DNA from: Chalara sp. BL73
Lineage: Eukaryota; Ascomycota; Leotiomycetes; Helotiales
NCBI GenBank assembly: GCA_918026815.1
Contig: CAKJVC010000124.1
Coordinates: forward strand, 558,001-622,000
DNA length: 64,000 nt
Direction: 5' to 3'
In this document: positions 21,566 through 32,183 of the stretch, piece after piece
How the letters are laid out: each line of letters starts with the position of its first letter
How positions within the stretch are numbered: the stretch's first letter is position 1
The notes under the pieces: generated by a model
The model's database searches: none
Seen by the model: the letters and a program-made list of their open reading frames with translations, nothing else
What the model was told of the DNA's origin: nothing
Translations under genes and position numbers: made by a program

Positions 21566-24382
21566 ATGGCCACCTTGGAATTTCTACCATCTACTACATA
21601 TCGCCCGGCGTCAGCACCGGGGCAGGTCCCCAGACGACGTCCGTCGCTTAATACTATAATTGAGGTTGATGAAGAATCTCACAGAGGCTCCAATTTAGCC
21701 GCAAAGATGGGCATGGATAGGGGTCGAAATAGATCTCCCCAAGATAGATCTCCCAAAGAGGCTCTTGTATCGTGGCACTTGTCCCCTTTGAGCGATCACT
21801 TCCCTACCCCCAGGGGGAACCACTTCCTCTCGGCACCAATATGTCCTTCAACTCCAGCCTCCACAGATAGAGATACATCATCCCCCGCTCCCTCCTCAGG
21901 CCTTTGGACAAGACAGAGCTTCATGACCGAAGCAACAGACTTCGATGACCTTTACGACGCTTCTTCCGATGAGGATTCGAGAAGAAAGAGCTCGCTTGCA
22001 CGTCGTCCCAGCATCAGGCAGTCGAAGCACACAAGACGTGCCTCTACAGAGTCAAAAGCTAGCAGGGAATCACTTTCGAACCTCGTCATCCCTCCCAGTA
22101 AAGACCAGTGGCCAGGTATGGAGGCATACAAATCTCTCACATCTCCGGTTCCTCCCACGCCGCCACCAAAGGTACCTATGTCACCAGCGATATTCTCTTA
22201 CCTTCAATCACAAGAGGCACCCTCTTCTTCTGCACCGCCATCACTCGATGGCAGTCTCACCTCGGAGGAGCTAGCTGCTATATCAATTCCATCTACTCCA
22301 GATCTTGGGAACAACAGTGAAGATGAAGGGGACTGGAGTGGCGGGGTTCAACTACAACCAGAAGCCTTAGCTACTCTTCAAGTATTGGCTGGTGAAAACT
22401 ATGAGTGCGAGAGCCCATCAGAGCAAGTTATCGAGATCCCATCTCGCACAAACTCGCCAATGCGAGAAATGCAGCAAAGCCCACCTCCTCTCTTTACCAA
22501 CATCCACAGAAACAACTCCGTGATCGTTTCGCCGGGTCAACAGCGTGCCCTGAACTCCTTGACGAAGCTCGATATCCCGTCCCCAGGAGGTTTCTTCTCA
22601 GCCCTATCACCACGCGCGAGACACACATGGCATCTCGTACCCATCACACCCGAGTCTGCTGCACCGCCATCCTCCAGCACCGCGGAGAGTTTCTACAAGA
22701 TGCCATGGCAAGCACCACCCATCGAGCAGATCATTGAGGCCCACGGGGCCGTGTCCGACGATATACCCACGGCTCGGCCTACTCCCGCACAGCTCCAAGA
22801 ACCAAGACCAGAGCTCCGCCACGACAACTCCGACGAGACTGTTCGTGGTGTCGTGGCGCGATCCCCCGTGGAAGAAGATATCGTAGCCGACGAAATGCTG
22901 CGCGACTACGAGCCCGGCTACGCATCCAAGCTCGAGTCCGTGGCAACCGCAAATCTCGACCGCACGGGTCTCTGGCTCGCAGCACAGAGTAACTTTCTTG
23001 CCGAGCTCATCAATCCTGTAGAGGAGCGAGACGATGAGGCCGCCCTCCTTAAGCGCGCCATCAGCGTCAAATCCCAAGTTGAGGAGGCTCAATCCTCATC
23101 CGAGCCTCATGTTTCGTCGACTCCCAAGCGCAAGACTGTGCGCTTCTCCGAGATGCCAACTACCTCTGAGGAGGCAGACATCAATGTCCCAAAGCCTGTA
23201 GTCGCGCTTCAAGAGAATGCTTACCATCGCGCATTCCAGGGGATAAGAAGGAGATCCAGGGCGAGGGACACCTTCATTCATCGTACTCCAAGATTTGAAG
23301 CCCTTCAATCCCAGCGTGTCACCTTTCCCTCTTCCCACCGCTCTCAGCTCCTTGGAAAATACCAACTGAGCGTTGTCCCAATGAGCGCCAAGCGCCGCAT
23401 GTCAGCCAATGTCGCCCGCGGCGACGAAATTACTCCTGAGGACCCAGAAAAGCTTAAGGAAGATAAAGAATATGAAGCTCTTCAGCAAATGCAGCCAGCG
23501 CTATGGAATGTTGCCGCGGTGCGGATGTTGAACGGGGGACGCTTGATCGCGAGCCCAGTCGCGAAGAAGCTAGCGAGACTGAGTTGTTTAGGCCCGACCG
23601 CGAGCGGGAGGGAGAGGGCTAGGATCTTGGATCTAGGTGGCGAAGCTACAGGCGCCTGGGCCTGGCATTGTGCATCTGAATACCCGAACTGCAAAGTCTA
23701 TACCGTCACGACCAAAGCTCTTCGTCAACTCTCGAACTCGAATATCCGTGGCCCAAAAAACCACAGACAGGTCGCTGTTAACAAGCTCACGAAGTTACCA
23801 TTCGGAGATAGCACCTTCGACCTCATCTCCGCTCGTGAGGCCTACACCATTCTCAAGTCCAGCGGCGAGAATGGCGAGGATGAATGGGATGCCTGCTTGA
23901 AGGAGTGTATGCGCATCCTCAAGCCGGGTGGATATCTTGAGTTCTCGGTCATGGACTCTGATATCGTGAACGCCGGCCCTCTTGGCCTTGCCAAGAGCGT
24001 TGAATTCGGCTTCAATTTAAAGACCCTGGGTTATGATCCTACACCCACCAAGACATTCCTTCCCAAGCTGAAGAAGGCTGGCTTCGTTGGTATCAAAAGA
24101 GCTTGGGTATTCCTTCCCATGGGAAGTCAGGCCGAGAAGGGAGGTGTGAGGGATAGTAGGGTGGTGGAGCTCGAAGCTATGGTCACTGGAAGTACCGACG
24201 CGGTTGCTGGTATTGCTGGTGTGGTGGGTGGTTGGGCGTGGGAGAAGTGGCTTCTCAGATGTAAGGTGCAGACTGTTGGCGACGAGGGGGCAGTTGAAGG
24301 TGTGCAAGACGTCATTGAAGAAGGACGCGCTTGTGGCGCGGGATGGAGAACGTGCAGTGGGTGGGCGAGGAAGGCGTTGTAA
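21566..24382 (+). CDS. SAM-dependent methyltransferase with long disordered N-terminus
   Basis: A single exon encodes 938 aa. Residues 1 to about 640 are low-complexity (Ser, Pro, charged clusters) and probably disordered. The class I methyltransferase domain occupies about residues 680-840: ILDLGGEATGAW (motif I, SAM binding), KLPFGDSTFDLISAREA (the LPF-D-FD motif), ECMRILKPGGYLEFSVMD (the post-motif LKPGG), then LKKAGFVGIKRAWVFLP. A conserved tail GGWAWEKWLL...GAGWRTCSGWARK closes the protein. Such proteins are conserved across Pezizomycotina and are related to the LaeA-like/UMTA type methyltransferases. The substrate is unknown. The absence of introns over 2.8 kb is notable. The ATG follows an A run (AAAAAATGGCC), good fungal context. 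Confidence 0.88.
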   Translation: MATLEFLPSTTYRPASAPGQVPRRRPSLNTIIEVDEESHRGSNLAAKMGMDRGRNRSPQDRSPKEALVSWHLSPLSDHFPTPRGNHFLSAPICPSTPASTDRDTSSPAPSSGLWTRQSFMTEATDFDDLYDASSDEDSRRKSSLARRPSIRQSKHTRRASTESKASRESLSNLVIPPSKDQWPGMEAYKSLTSPVPPTPPPKVPMSPAIFSYLQSQEAPSSSAPPSLDGSLTSEELAAISIPSTPDLGNNSEDEGDWSGGVQLQPEALATLQVLAGENYECESPSEQVIEIPSRTNSPMREMQQSPPPLFTNIHRNNSVIVSPGQQRALNSLTKLDIPSPGGFFSALSPRARHTWHLVPITPESAAPPSSSTAESFYKMPWQAPPIEQIIEAHGAVSDDIPTARPTPAQLQEPRPELRHDNSDETVRGVVARSPVEEDIVADEMLRDYEPGYASKLESVATANLDRTGLWLAAQSNFLAELINPVEERDDEAALLKRAISVKSQVEEAQSSSEPHVSSTPKRKTVRFSEMPTTSEEADINVPKPVVALQENAYHRAFQGIRRRSRARDTFIHRTPRFEALQSQRVTFPSSHRSQLLGKYQLSVVPMSAKRRMSANVARGDEITPEDPEKLKEDKEYEALQQMQPALWNVAAVRMLNGGRLIASPVAKKLARLSCLGPTASGRERARILDLGGEATGAWAWHCASEYPNCKVYTVTTKALRQLSNSNIRGPKNHRQVAVNKLTKLPFGDSTFDLISAREAYTILKSSGENGEDEWDACLKECMRILKPGGYLEFSVMDSDIVNAGPLGLAKSVEFGFNLKTLGYDPTPTKTFLPKLKKAGFVGIKRAWVFLPMGSQAEKGGVRDSRVVELEAMVTGSTDAVAGIAGVVGGWAWEKWLLRCKVQTVGDEGAVEGVQDVIEEGRACGAGWRTCSGWARKAL

Positions 24383-24794
24383 TGAGAGAATAGATTACAT
24401 TTCTTTGGTGAACTGGGTATAGGTGCATATATATGGGAGGCGGAGCATGGGTGGAGTATGGGAGGACGCATTGTATGGGATAGGATGGAAGATGTATAAT
24501 TAGGAACGGTATACCCGGAGTTCAAATAAAGGGATTTGCTTTTTTAAGCCCCTTTTCTCTTCGCGTACTGATTTTCACTTTTCGCTTGAGTGTTTCATAT
24601 TCTTTTAGAGCAGGGTGCCGTCGACTCCCCAGATAATTGGTCAATTAGCTTGCACCTAGTTAGATGTGCATTTAGTTAACGAAGAGTTATACTCTCTAGA
24701 AACCCATATGCTTATGAATTAGAATGGATCACCCCTTTCATGGTTACACTGGACCCGATACCCCCGACTACAGCAGGGCGACCCGCCAAGGATT
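24383..24794. other. Convergent intergenic region
   Basis: Spacer between the 3' ends of the methyltransferase and HET-domain genes. A T run at about 24540 may lie in a terminator or polyadenylation region. No gene seen. Confidence 0.55.
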
Positions 24795-26831
24795 TCATTG
24801 TAAGATGAACGTCTTTCTCGTTCTCGGGATCTGTCTGAGTTTCTCAGCATTATAGCTAATCCTATATTCACCCAAAAGCCCCCTTCGCTCCGCCGTATCG
24901 CCGTCAACCCACCGCAGTAACATCATCACAAATCTGCTTCTTGGCTTTTTGGTGAAGCAGTCATTCCACTGCAGCAATATAAGCGCATCTTTGACCCCGT
25001 TCCCTTGTTCTTCATCTTGAGTTGCGTCTGCCGCTATATCTTGGTCTAGATCAAAGTTGGCCCAGAACACGAGCGATGAGTGTTCGTCTCCCGCGACTCG
25101 GTATGCTTGGCCCCGGCCTGACTTTTTGCCAGGGGTTGGCTTCACCTGTATAATATCGCCCTGAACCAAGAGACGAGGGGAGTCTTCAGGTAGGATGGGT
25201 GAGTATTGCTTCATGACTTCATGCAAAGGCACTGGTTTGCTTCCTACGTGAACCCAGATCCGAAGATGGGCGTCGTTTTGACCTGAAACCGAATGATCGG
25301 CTGCCAGGTATCTTGCCAATAGTGACTTTTCTCCATGCTGTTCATTAAAAATGGTACCTGTCACGCTCGTCCAGCTCCAAGTTGGGAAATCGACGCGGCG
25401 GAGTCGCGGAGCTTCTTTGGTAGAGGCTAGATGAATCGGGCGGTCCCACCAAGGTATTCTGGTCCATAGGAGACCCAATGCAAACCCGGTATATGGGTCC
25501 ATCGCGGCTTTTGGATGCGTGATCGGGACTCCCCAAATGGTGATGAACGAGGAATGGCTGAGAATTCCCCGAAACGCATCTAAGATGTCTGAATCATGGG
25601 TCAATGTTCTTTGTGAGTACACAAATCTATCTTCGCAGAATCCAGTGGGGATGGACGTTTTTGGACCGAACAGTCGCGCATCTAGACGGGACGAGTTCAA
25701 TAGGGAAGAAATCCAGGAGACTTGTGATTCTGTGGGGACAGCCTCACTCACGGTCGCCTCCCGGCATACAATGTAAACCTGGTGCGTAGTAAAAAACAAG
25801 CAGCGACGGGAGAGTCTTGCTTCTTGGTACGTCCAGCCGCGCGTTGCCCATTTCGAAGTGCGAATGACTGTTGCCAAGGGAGGACAAGATGAGACCAGGC
25901 ATCCGTGCGCTGTCTGGAGTCGAGGTTGTGGTGTTCTGGGAATGCTAGAAACGCCTGGAAGTCCAGCCGAGTCATTCTCACCATATATCGCGACGATGGT
26001 TGCTTCAGCATTTTCATAGATCTCGTCCATGTTCCCAAGCATTGTCTTCTTCTCGGGGCCGTCCTTTTGTTTGATGCAATATCTGTCGACCCATAAGTAC
26101 CTCTTCCCGAGATTTCGAACAACGCGTATCGCGTCTTGGACGGTTAAAGGTGTTTTGTTGAAGGAGAATGAATCCCAAGCGGAACTACCCTCGAAATCTG
26201 CATGAGAATCTCCTTGGGTGCTCGACTGCCCCCAGACATAACTGAGTGCCAGATAACTTTGGCTTGGATGCTCACGAACTACTTTACCTTCTATGCAATC
26301 GATGAGATATATGTAAGGCAAGCTATATCGATCTCTCACCTGGGTGCACAGCCCATGCGATTTTTGGCAGTGACCTAGCAAGGAATTCACCAGCCCAAAA
26401 TCCACAGCTGCAGTATTGATTAGGTGAACCGGAGATGTGGGTGAAGCGGAATTATTTGTCGGTAGATGGGTGACGACTCCAGATTGCACAATCTCATCTT
26501 GAATAGAAAAATTATAATTGAGCCTCGAGTTTTCCCGAAGCACGCTCAGGAAGCGGGTGCGTGAGAAGTCTTGACCCTCAAAAGCAGACTTGATGTGATC
26601 GAAGAGTCTGACATGCAGTTTGTGATTTCTTTTGTAGGTTGGAGAGAGCTCTAGAAAAAATCGACATATGTCGCAAGTAGACGTTTGTGACTGCTTGCCA
26701 AGGGATATGATATGCCTTCCAGTGGCTGGAACTGCTTCATTCTCGTCGAGAAATGCAGAGCTTATCTCCAATGCTGAGCAGCGAAGGCACAGAGTTCGTT
26801 GTATCGTATTTGATAACTCAAGTGTGTCCAT
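24795..26831 (-). CDS. HET-domain protein
   Basis: A single exon encodes 678 aa. The HET domain covers about residues 190-350, with its three characteristic blocks: YLALSYVWG, then LTVQDAIRVVRNLGKRYLWVDRYCI, then KWATRGWTYQEARLSRRCLFF. The usual block-1 reading is Y(V/A)ALSY(C/V)WG, so the domain is intact. The N-terminal region has a CLRCSALEI and CDICRFFLEL Cys cluster typical of this protein group. HET-domain genes act in heterokaryon incompatibility and regulated cell death in filamentous ascomycetes; most family members have no known partner. It lies between the methyltransferase and a CYP53 P450 with no visible partner gene. Confidence 0.9.
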   Translation of the reverse strand: MDTLELSNTIQRTLCLRCSALEISSAFLDENEAVPATGRHIISLGKQSQTSTCDICRFFLELSPTYKRNHKLHVRLFDHIKSAFEGQDFSRTRFLSVLRENSRLNYNFSIQDEIVQSGVVTHLPTNNSASPTSPVHLINTAAVDFGLVNSLLGHCQKSHGLCTQVRDRYSLPYIYLIDCIEGKVVREHPSQSYLALSYVWGQSSTQGDSHADFEGSSAWDSFSFNKTPLTVQDAIRVVRNLGKRYLWVDRYCIKQKDGPEKKTMLGNMDEIYENAEATIVAIYGENDSAGLPGVSSIPRTPQPRLQTAHGCLVSSCPPLATVIRTSKWATRGWTYQEARLSRRCLFFTTHQVYIVCREATVSEAVPTESQVSWISSLLNSSRLDARLFGPKTSIPTGFCEDRFVYSQRTLTHDSDILDAFRGILSHSSFITIWGVPITHPKAAMDPYTGFALGLLWTRIPWWDRPIHLASTKEAPRLRRVDFPTWSWTSVTGTIFNEQHGEKSLLARYLAADHSVSGQNDAHLRIWVHVGSKPVPLHEVMKQYSPILPEDSPRLLVQGDIIQVKPTPGKKSGRGQAYRVAGDEHSSLVFWANFDLDQDIAADATQDEEQGNGVKDALILLQWNDCFTKKPRSRFVMMLLRWVDGDTAERRGLLGEYRISYNAEKLRQIPRTRKTFILQ

Positions 26832-27268
26832 CTTAGTCTCGTTACTATAGGAGTGGACAAGCTAGAATCAAGAGACAAAGGAAAGCTCCATTCTGAGGCA
26901 GGCAAATGCCAATATCTACGAGTGCTAATGGCCAAAAAGGAGTTTGCCAGCAACTCTATCCATCATTTTAAAGAACCTGCGAACTCCAAGAGATTGTTAG
27001 TGAGATTGAATCTGTCACTCGATAAGTCAACGAGGTGTCACTTCATGCTGACAGGATCATTGGAACTTCCTCAGGCAGACACTACGAGGCTTTCACGTGA
27101 TACTTTTACAAAAAATAATGAGTTGCTAAATATCCTCAGAGAAGGACTCGGAGGGTTTCATGGGATCATATAGATAGGTTAACTTTAATATCAATGATAA
27201 AAATCAACAGAAAGCTTGATGTACGTTTGAACCGTTTGACCAATCAAGTTTAGGAAATATGGGTCCTT
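26832..27268. other. Intergenic region, HET gene promoter
   Basis: Same-strand spacer between the HET gene and the 3' end of the downstream minus-strand P450. No gene or RNA recognised. Confidence 0.55.
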
Positions 27269-28831
27269 TCAGCTTTTCCTCTTCTTAATACCTACCATAC
27301 ACTCCAATGGTTTCCTTAAGAAACCCTCCCTTGTCTCCAAAGTCTTCTGGTATAGATCAAACTCATAACGCCTGAAGGTCGTTGCCACAATAAGCGCCAG
27401 CTCCATTTCTGCTACATTTCTCCCCACGCAGCTCCGAGGCCCGTACGAGAATGGAATAAAGCTGTTCTTCTGTCTTTCGGTCAAATTATCCCATCTTTCA
27501 GGCACGAAATCTCTTGCATTGGGTCCCCAGATATCCTCGGAATGGTGAATGGTGTACGTCGGTACCGACAGCACTGAGTAAGCCGGGAAATGATGTCCGA
27601 AAATATCAACACCTCCAGGAGGAACAACACGCGGAAGTCCGAGGGAAGATGTAGAGTGAATGCGCAGCGTCTCATTAATCACATTCTTTAGATACGGCAA
27701 TTCCTTCACCATCTCATAACTCGGAATATCGATCCCTTCCGGAATCGCCTCATCCAATTCTTTCTGCAGTTTCTTCAACACACCAGGTGTTTTGACCGTC
27801 CAATACAAGATGGCACAGGAAGTATTAGACGTTGTGTCTGAGCCGGCTATCAACTGAGTCAAGGCTTCTGCTGTGAGTTCTGCTCGTCCGAGCTTTGCGC
27901 CTGTTTCATCTTTTCCTTCCATGAGCCTCGCGAGGAGATCCACACGCTCAACGTCTTGTTTCCCATCTAGACGTTGCGAGACGCGAGCTACAGCAATCCC
28001 AGCGAGATTCTCGACGGCGGCGAGACCTTGACTGAAGAAGGGATCTGGGAGCCATTTTGCGTAGGGCTTAAGACTTGGTAAGCAGCCAAGTGTGCCTGAG
28101 ACTTCTCCACGACGATTTAGGACCTCGACTGCTGGTGCATAGCTGATGGGTGCGTTCGGTGTCATCTGGATTTCCGTGATATCCTTCCCTTTTTCAAGCA
28201 TGCCGAAGGGTTGCCCGAATGCGAGATCCCCAATGATGTCAAATGCGAGGTAGTTGAACCAATGTAAGCAGTCTAGTTTCGCGAACTGGCCGTGCGAATT
28301 ATCTGAGAGAGTATCCCATTGTCGTACGAAGAGCTCGAGGTTCTGGTTCATATAGGTCTCGAATTGGCCGATGCTTTTCGCGGAGAAGGTGTGTGAGATA
28401 GTTTTGCGTTTTCGAGTGTGTTCTGCGCGATCTCTTGTGTTGAAGAGGCCGCGTTGGATAGATACGAAGGCATCGTAGAAATCACTGTCTTGGGTTAGTA
28501 AATGATTTAATGCCGTCGTAGCAGGTACATACGACTTCAGGAACCCATTCCCGTGCCCGTACACAATAGGAATAGCGGTTTCATCCGCTATGCTAACATG
28601 ATTTGGCTGTATCCTAACCAGCTTTCCATACTTCGCATGAGCTTCGTTCACAGACAAATACCTCTTACCCTTTCTTGCCTGTAGCAGAAGCCACAGGCTG
28701 GAGAACTTCGCAGCAAAAGGGCCCGGAACATCCTTCAGAGATGCGTTTGCAGTGAAGTATGGGATGAGATAGTAGAGCACGAGGGCCACTGGGATGATAT
28801 AAGGTGTGATTAGGAAATCGAGGACTGCCAT
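27269..28831 (-). CDS. bphA: Cytochrome P450 CYP53, benzoate 4-monooxygenase type
   Basis: Two exons on the minus strand, 28831-28533 and 28484-27269, encode about 504 aa. The 48-nt intron (28532-28485) has GTATGT, TACTAAC and ACAG. Its length is a multiple of three with no stop, so the unspliced frame is open and would carry 16 false residues. Removing it restores GNGFLKSDFYDAFVSI, as in known CYP53 proteins. Other motifs are FNTRDRAEHTRKRKT, LIAGSDTTSNTSCAILYW (I-helix), NETLRIHST (ExxR), FVPERWD and FSYGPRSCVGRNVAEMEL (haem Cys). CYP53 enzymes para-hydroxylate benzoate in the endoplasmic reticulum, feeding 4-hydroxybenzoate into the protocatechuate route and detoxifying plant benzoates. 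No other gene of that route lies nearby. The symbol follows the Aspergillus gene. Confidence 0.92.
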   Translation of the reverse strand: MAVLDFLITPYIIPVALVLYYLIPYFTANASLKDVPGPFAAKFSSLWLLLQARKGKRYLSVNEAHAKYGKLVRIQPNHVSIADETAIPIVYGHGNGFLKSYVPATTALNHLLTQDSDFYDAFVSIQRGLFNTRDRAEHTRKRKTISHTFSAKSIGQFETYMNQNLELFVRQWDTLSDNSHGQFAKLDCLHWFNYLAFDIIGDLAFGQPFGMLEKGKDITEIQMTPNAPISYAPAVEVLNRRGEVSGTLGCLPSLKPYAKWLPDPFFSQGLAAVENLAGIAVARVSQRLDGKQDVERVDLLARLMEGKDETGAKLGRAELTAEALTQLIAGSDTTSNTSCAILYWTVKTPGVLKKLQKELDEAIPEGIDIPSYEMVKELPYLKNVINETLRIHSTSSLGLPRVVPPGGVDIFGHHFPAYSVLSVPTYTIHHSEDIWGPNARDFVPERWDNLTERQKNSFIPFSYGPRSCVGRNVAEMELALIVATTFRRYEFDLYQKTLETREGFLRKPLECMVGIKKRKS

Positions 28832-29545
28832 GTTATTGAGGCAACGATCGACATCAATCTCTTGGCTGGTGCTCAGAAAGGTTTCTCTCTCCGGATTGAG
28901 AACCTATGTAAGCTTTAGAGAATAGCAGGGAGCTCGATGAAGCAAGAAATTAACATATATTGAAAACTATAATCGTTGGCTTTTGAATTATTTCAACCAT
29001 TTCTGAAGCATAGGTATAAAATGCCGTACCAATGGGCCGGATCTAAATAGCGGAACACTGCTCGTCACCCCGCAGGTCCCCAGATCTCGGCACCATCCAT
29101 GCATGCCCAATCAGCGTGCAACGCTTTGGGCTTGAGTCATGAGACTAGAGTAAAGGTTAGAAAAACAGATCCCGTTTTTGTTTGTTTATGATCCAGCTAC
29201 ACAGTCCTTGTGCTTGACTATCCCGAGTTTTGTCCGTTTGTGCATGTGCGACCATGGAACATTTCCGTGTTTTTCATAAATTTCATCATAGTATTTGAGT
29301 AAGCATAAGTTGAGAGCTCTCTAATTGGTGCATATCAATTATCATGTGTATATTTGAATGGAGCCACCACAAACGGTATATTTCTCGGTATTTCTCTACT
29401 TACATTAGAAGTTTTGAACCACAAGGAGAGAAGTTCTACCAAGTATATTCAGGGCTCGAGATAATATAGATGGTAGAAATAAATCGACACCGCCGGATAT
29501 ACACTATAGATACAAAGGTGATCACCCAGTGCCAGCCACCTCGTT
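28832..29545. other. Intergenic region, CYP53 promoter
   Basis: AT-rich spacer, promoter of the P450 and 3' flank of the permease gene. No gene seen. Confidence 0.55.
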
Positions 29546-31340
29546 CTATGCTTCAGCTTTAGAAACGTCTGTCTCTTCTTTAACCTTCACGTCATGTTCA
29601 TGGCTAGCTGTCTCCAGATCCTGACCTCTGACAACCCCAACGCCTCGTTCCGACAAAGGTGTCTGAAGAACTGCTGGGCCTTTGAAATGTTTTCTGCCCC
29701 ACACGAAGTACCACAACATACTGATCGCTGCAAAACCAGAGAACACGACGCTGGCGTAGTTCATGGTTGAAGCATTTAGTGCGCCGATGGTAGATGGGAA
29801 GCAGAACAAAACAATAGCAAATGCGATCCACACTATCGTCGTGATGTTGATGACGAATCCAAATTTTCCGAGTGAGAAATATGCATACTGAAGTTGCTTC
29901 CGGCCACGTAGAACGGATACTAGGATCGGTAGGCCGTATGAGGTGGAGAGACAGATTGTTGCCACGCCAGTGAAGCTGTTGAATGCAGCTGATGAACCGA
30001 AATAAATGAGCGCCAGCAAGCAGTCGACAATAAAGGAGAGTGTGAGTCCCCAGAATGGGATATCGAGTGTTGGGTGGATCTTCTTCCATAGCCCAGAGCC
30101 TGGAATGGCTCCATCGCGTGCAAAGGCATATGTACAACGACTTGAAGCGGTTAGCGCTCCAATACCGGCAAACAACCAGATCCCGAGAATCAGGAACAAC
30201 AGTCCAAAACCTCCACCAGCGCTTCCTGTCACGATTTTGAAGATGAGACCAATTGGCTGACCGTTCGCAACTCCAAGAATTGTCTGTACGTCTGGCAATA
30301 CAAAAAGAATTGGAATGATGTATAGTAAACCAGTAACCGCGGCTGCTGCCACAGACAGTACGATTGCCTTTGGTACCTCTCGCTCTGGAGACTGAACCTC
30401 CTCGCACATGGCTGCCACCATGCCGTATCCTGTAAGGACATACGCAGGCTGTAAGAGTCCAACAAAGAATGACCATCCAGATGGCCAACCAGAAGTGGAA
30501 GCATCATAGTGCGCAAACACGAACTCTCCACTGCGCCGGGAAGGCGCCATTGCCAGAAGCGTGATGAGCAAAATAATGACCGAGGCACCAGTCCAGTAAA
30601 TGCAGAGTGTGTTGATGAAGTCTAGATACTTTGACCCAAAGACATTGACGAGGTAGCAAAGGAGCATGACGGCCCAGAACATCAAGATTGTTTGCCACGC
30701 ATTCGGAACAAAGTCCTCGTCCCAGAGCGTGATTGCACTAAGTATCAACTGTGCACCTCCGAAGTTGATGGAGAGTGTGACGGTCCAGTTTCCCACCAAA
30801 GTAAGCCATCCCGTGATCCAACTGGCAATGGGTGCCCATCTAGGAGTCGAGAGCAGTGCAGCCCAGTAATAAACGCCCCCGGCCGTCGGGTATACCGAAC
30901 AGATTTCTGCCAGTGAGGCCGCGATTGCCATAGAGAGGAGTGAAAGTAGAACCCACTGCGACAGATTAGCATTGAAATAGTCTAAAACTTGATTGGAGTC
31001 CTAGAGCTCTAGGTAGTCTTATGGCGCTAACACAACAAGACGAAGAGTCACTTGCGACAGCTCCCTCAACCAAAGTTGACAAACTAGGATAGGAATTAGG
31101 ACATACACCCCATAGCACCGTGACGGACTCGCCATTAGGAAGAGATAGGTAGAAGGTAGTGCTGAGACCGTATGGGACGGCCATAATGGCAAAGGAGAGA
31201 CCGAGAACGGACAACATGCTTAAGCTTCTTGGCAGCTCGGATTTGTAGCCCATCTTCGCGAGCGCATCGTCAGCTGCTACATTGACAACAGTGCCTGAGT
31301 GCCTGCGCCTGCCGGCGCTCGCAGTTGATGTTCTTCGCAT
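29546..31340 (-). CDS. APC-family amino acid/GABA/choline permease
   Basis: Two exons on the minus strand, 31340-31107 and 30955-29546, with a 151-nt intron, give about 547 aa. The join restores VLWGWVLLSLLSMAIA. About twelve hydrophobic segments follow a cytosolic N-terminus. Signature stretches are LAEICSVYPTAGGVYYW, WITGWLTLVGNW, GYGMVAAMCEEVQSPEREVPKAI and ASSRCTYAFARDGAIPGS, which are typical of the fungal GABA/choline transporter group (GabA, Uga4, Hnm1-like) in the APC superfamily. It acts at the plasma membrane as a proton-coupled uptake carrier; the substrate is not fixed by sequence. The C-terminal tail is charged (HEHDVKVKEETDVSKAEA), the usual site of trafficking control. Confidence 0.9.
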
Positions 31341-32183
31341 CGCGGTATCAATTTAGTGTCCCTGCCTGTGACTTTGCGATTATAAGGAAGTGAGGTGGGT
31401 GAGGAGTTCGAGGTCGCGGTCTAGAAGTAGTGTCCCTTAGAGGAAAGCTGACTCGTGACCAGGCCATGCCAAGGAGATAAAGGTGTTATGACGTGGGTCG
31501 TGGCTTGATAAGACATTGGCTTGTCATTTCAATTGACTGTTCGTATGATAACGCCTCAGTTCTATATGTGGCTAGCGCCGAAATTTGAAACCGTCTAGGT
31601 TAGGGTTGCAATATTGTTTGGTGGTGCACTCTGAGCACCAAAATGAAAGAGGGGAAGGGGAATCAATTGGAAAGGAAAATCATCGTTCGGGTAATCTTCA
31701 CCGACCCGGCCGACCTCTCTTTCGGAGCAAGGCGCCGTGTGATTGGCTGTCGGCAATGGGCCTGCGTTGGTAACTACCTTCGTACTGCGACATTACCACA
31801 AGAGCGGGTGGGAAACTTTGGCAACTTTGGGAATAGCATAAAGTACACCACACAGCTAGGGCTGAACGAAACGCTTTCGAGGTAGTTACTTCGCTAAAGA
31901 ATGGGACGTGCATTGCAGAGCAGCAGGACAAAAACAGTAATAATGACTCCTGATCGTTTCTGATAAGCACCAATTACATGGTTCGGCGCAAGATCCTTTT
32001 AAATGTTATTCTCTTGGGTCTCCTCCTTTGATGAGCCTCGACTTTCTAAGGCTGTCAGACTACTTGACATTACACATGGCTTTGCTATACTGTGCTATGC
32101 CAATATCGTGTAAATGCTCTGAGCATCACAGCTGTACCCACACATTCGAGTTCGGTCTTTAATTTAATTATATTGGCATACAC
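31341..32183. other. Intergenic region, permease promoter
   Basis: Spacer between two same-strand minus genes, holding the permease promoter and the 3' flank of the epimerase gene. No gene or RNA seen. Confidence 0.55.

Noticed and set aside
22607..23092. 161-codon minus-strand frame
   Set aside because: Shadow of the methyltransferase coding sequence; codon pattern follows the plus-strand gene.
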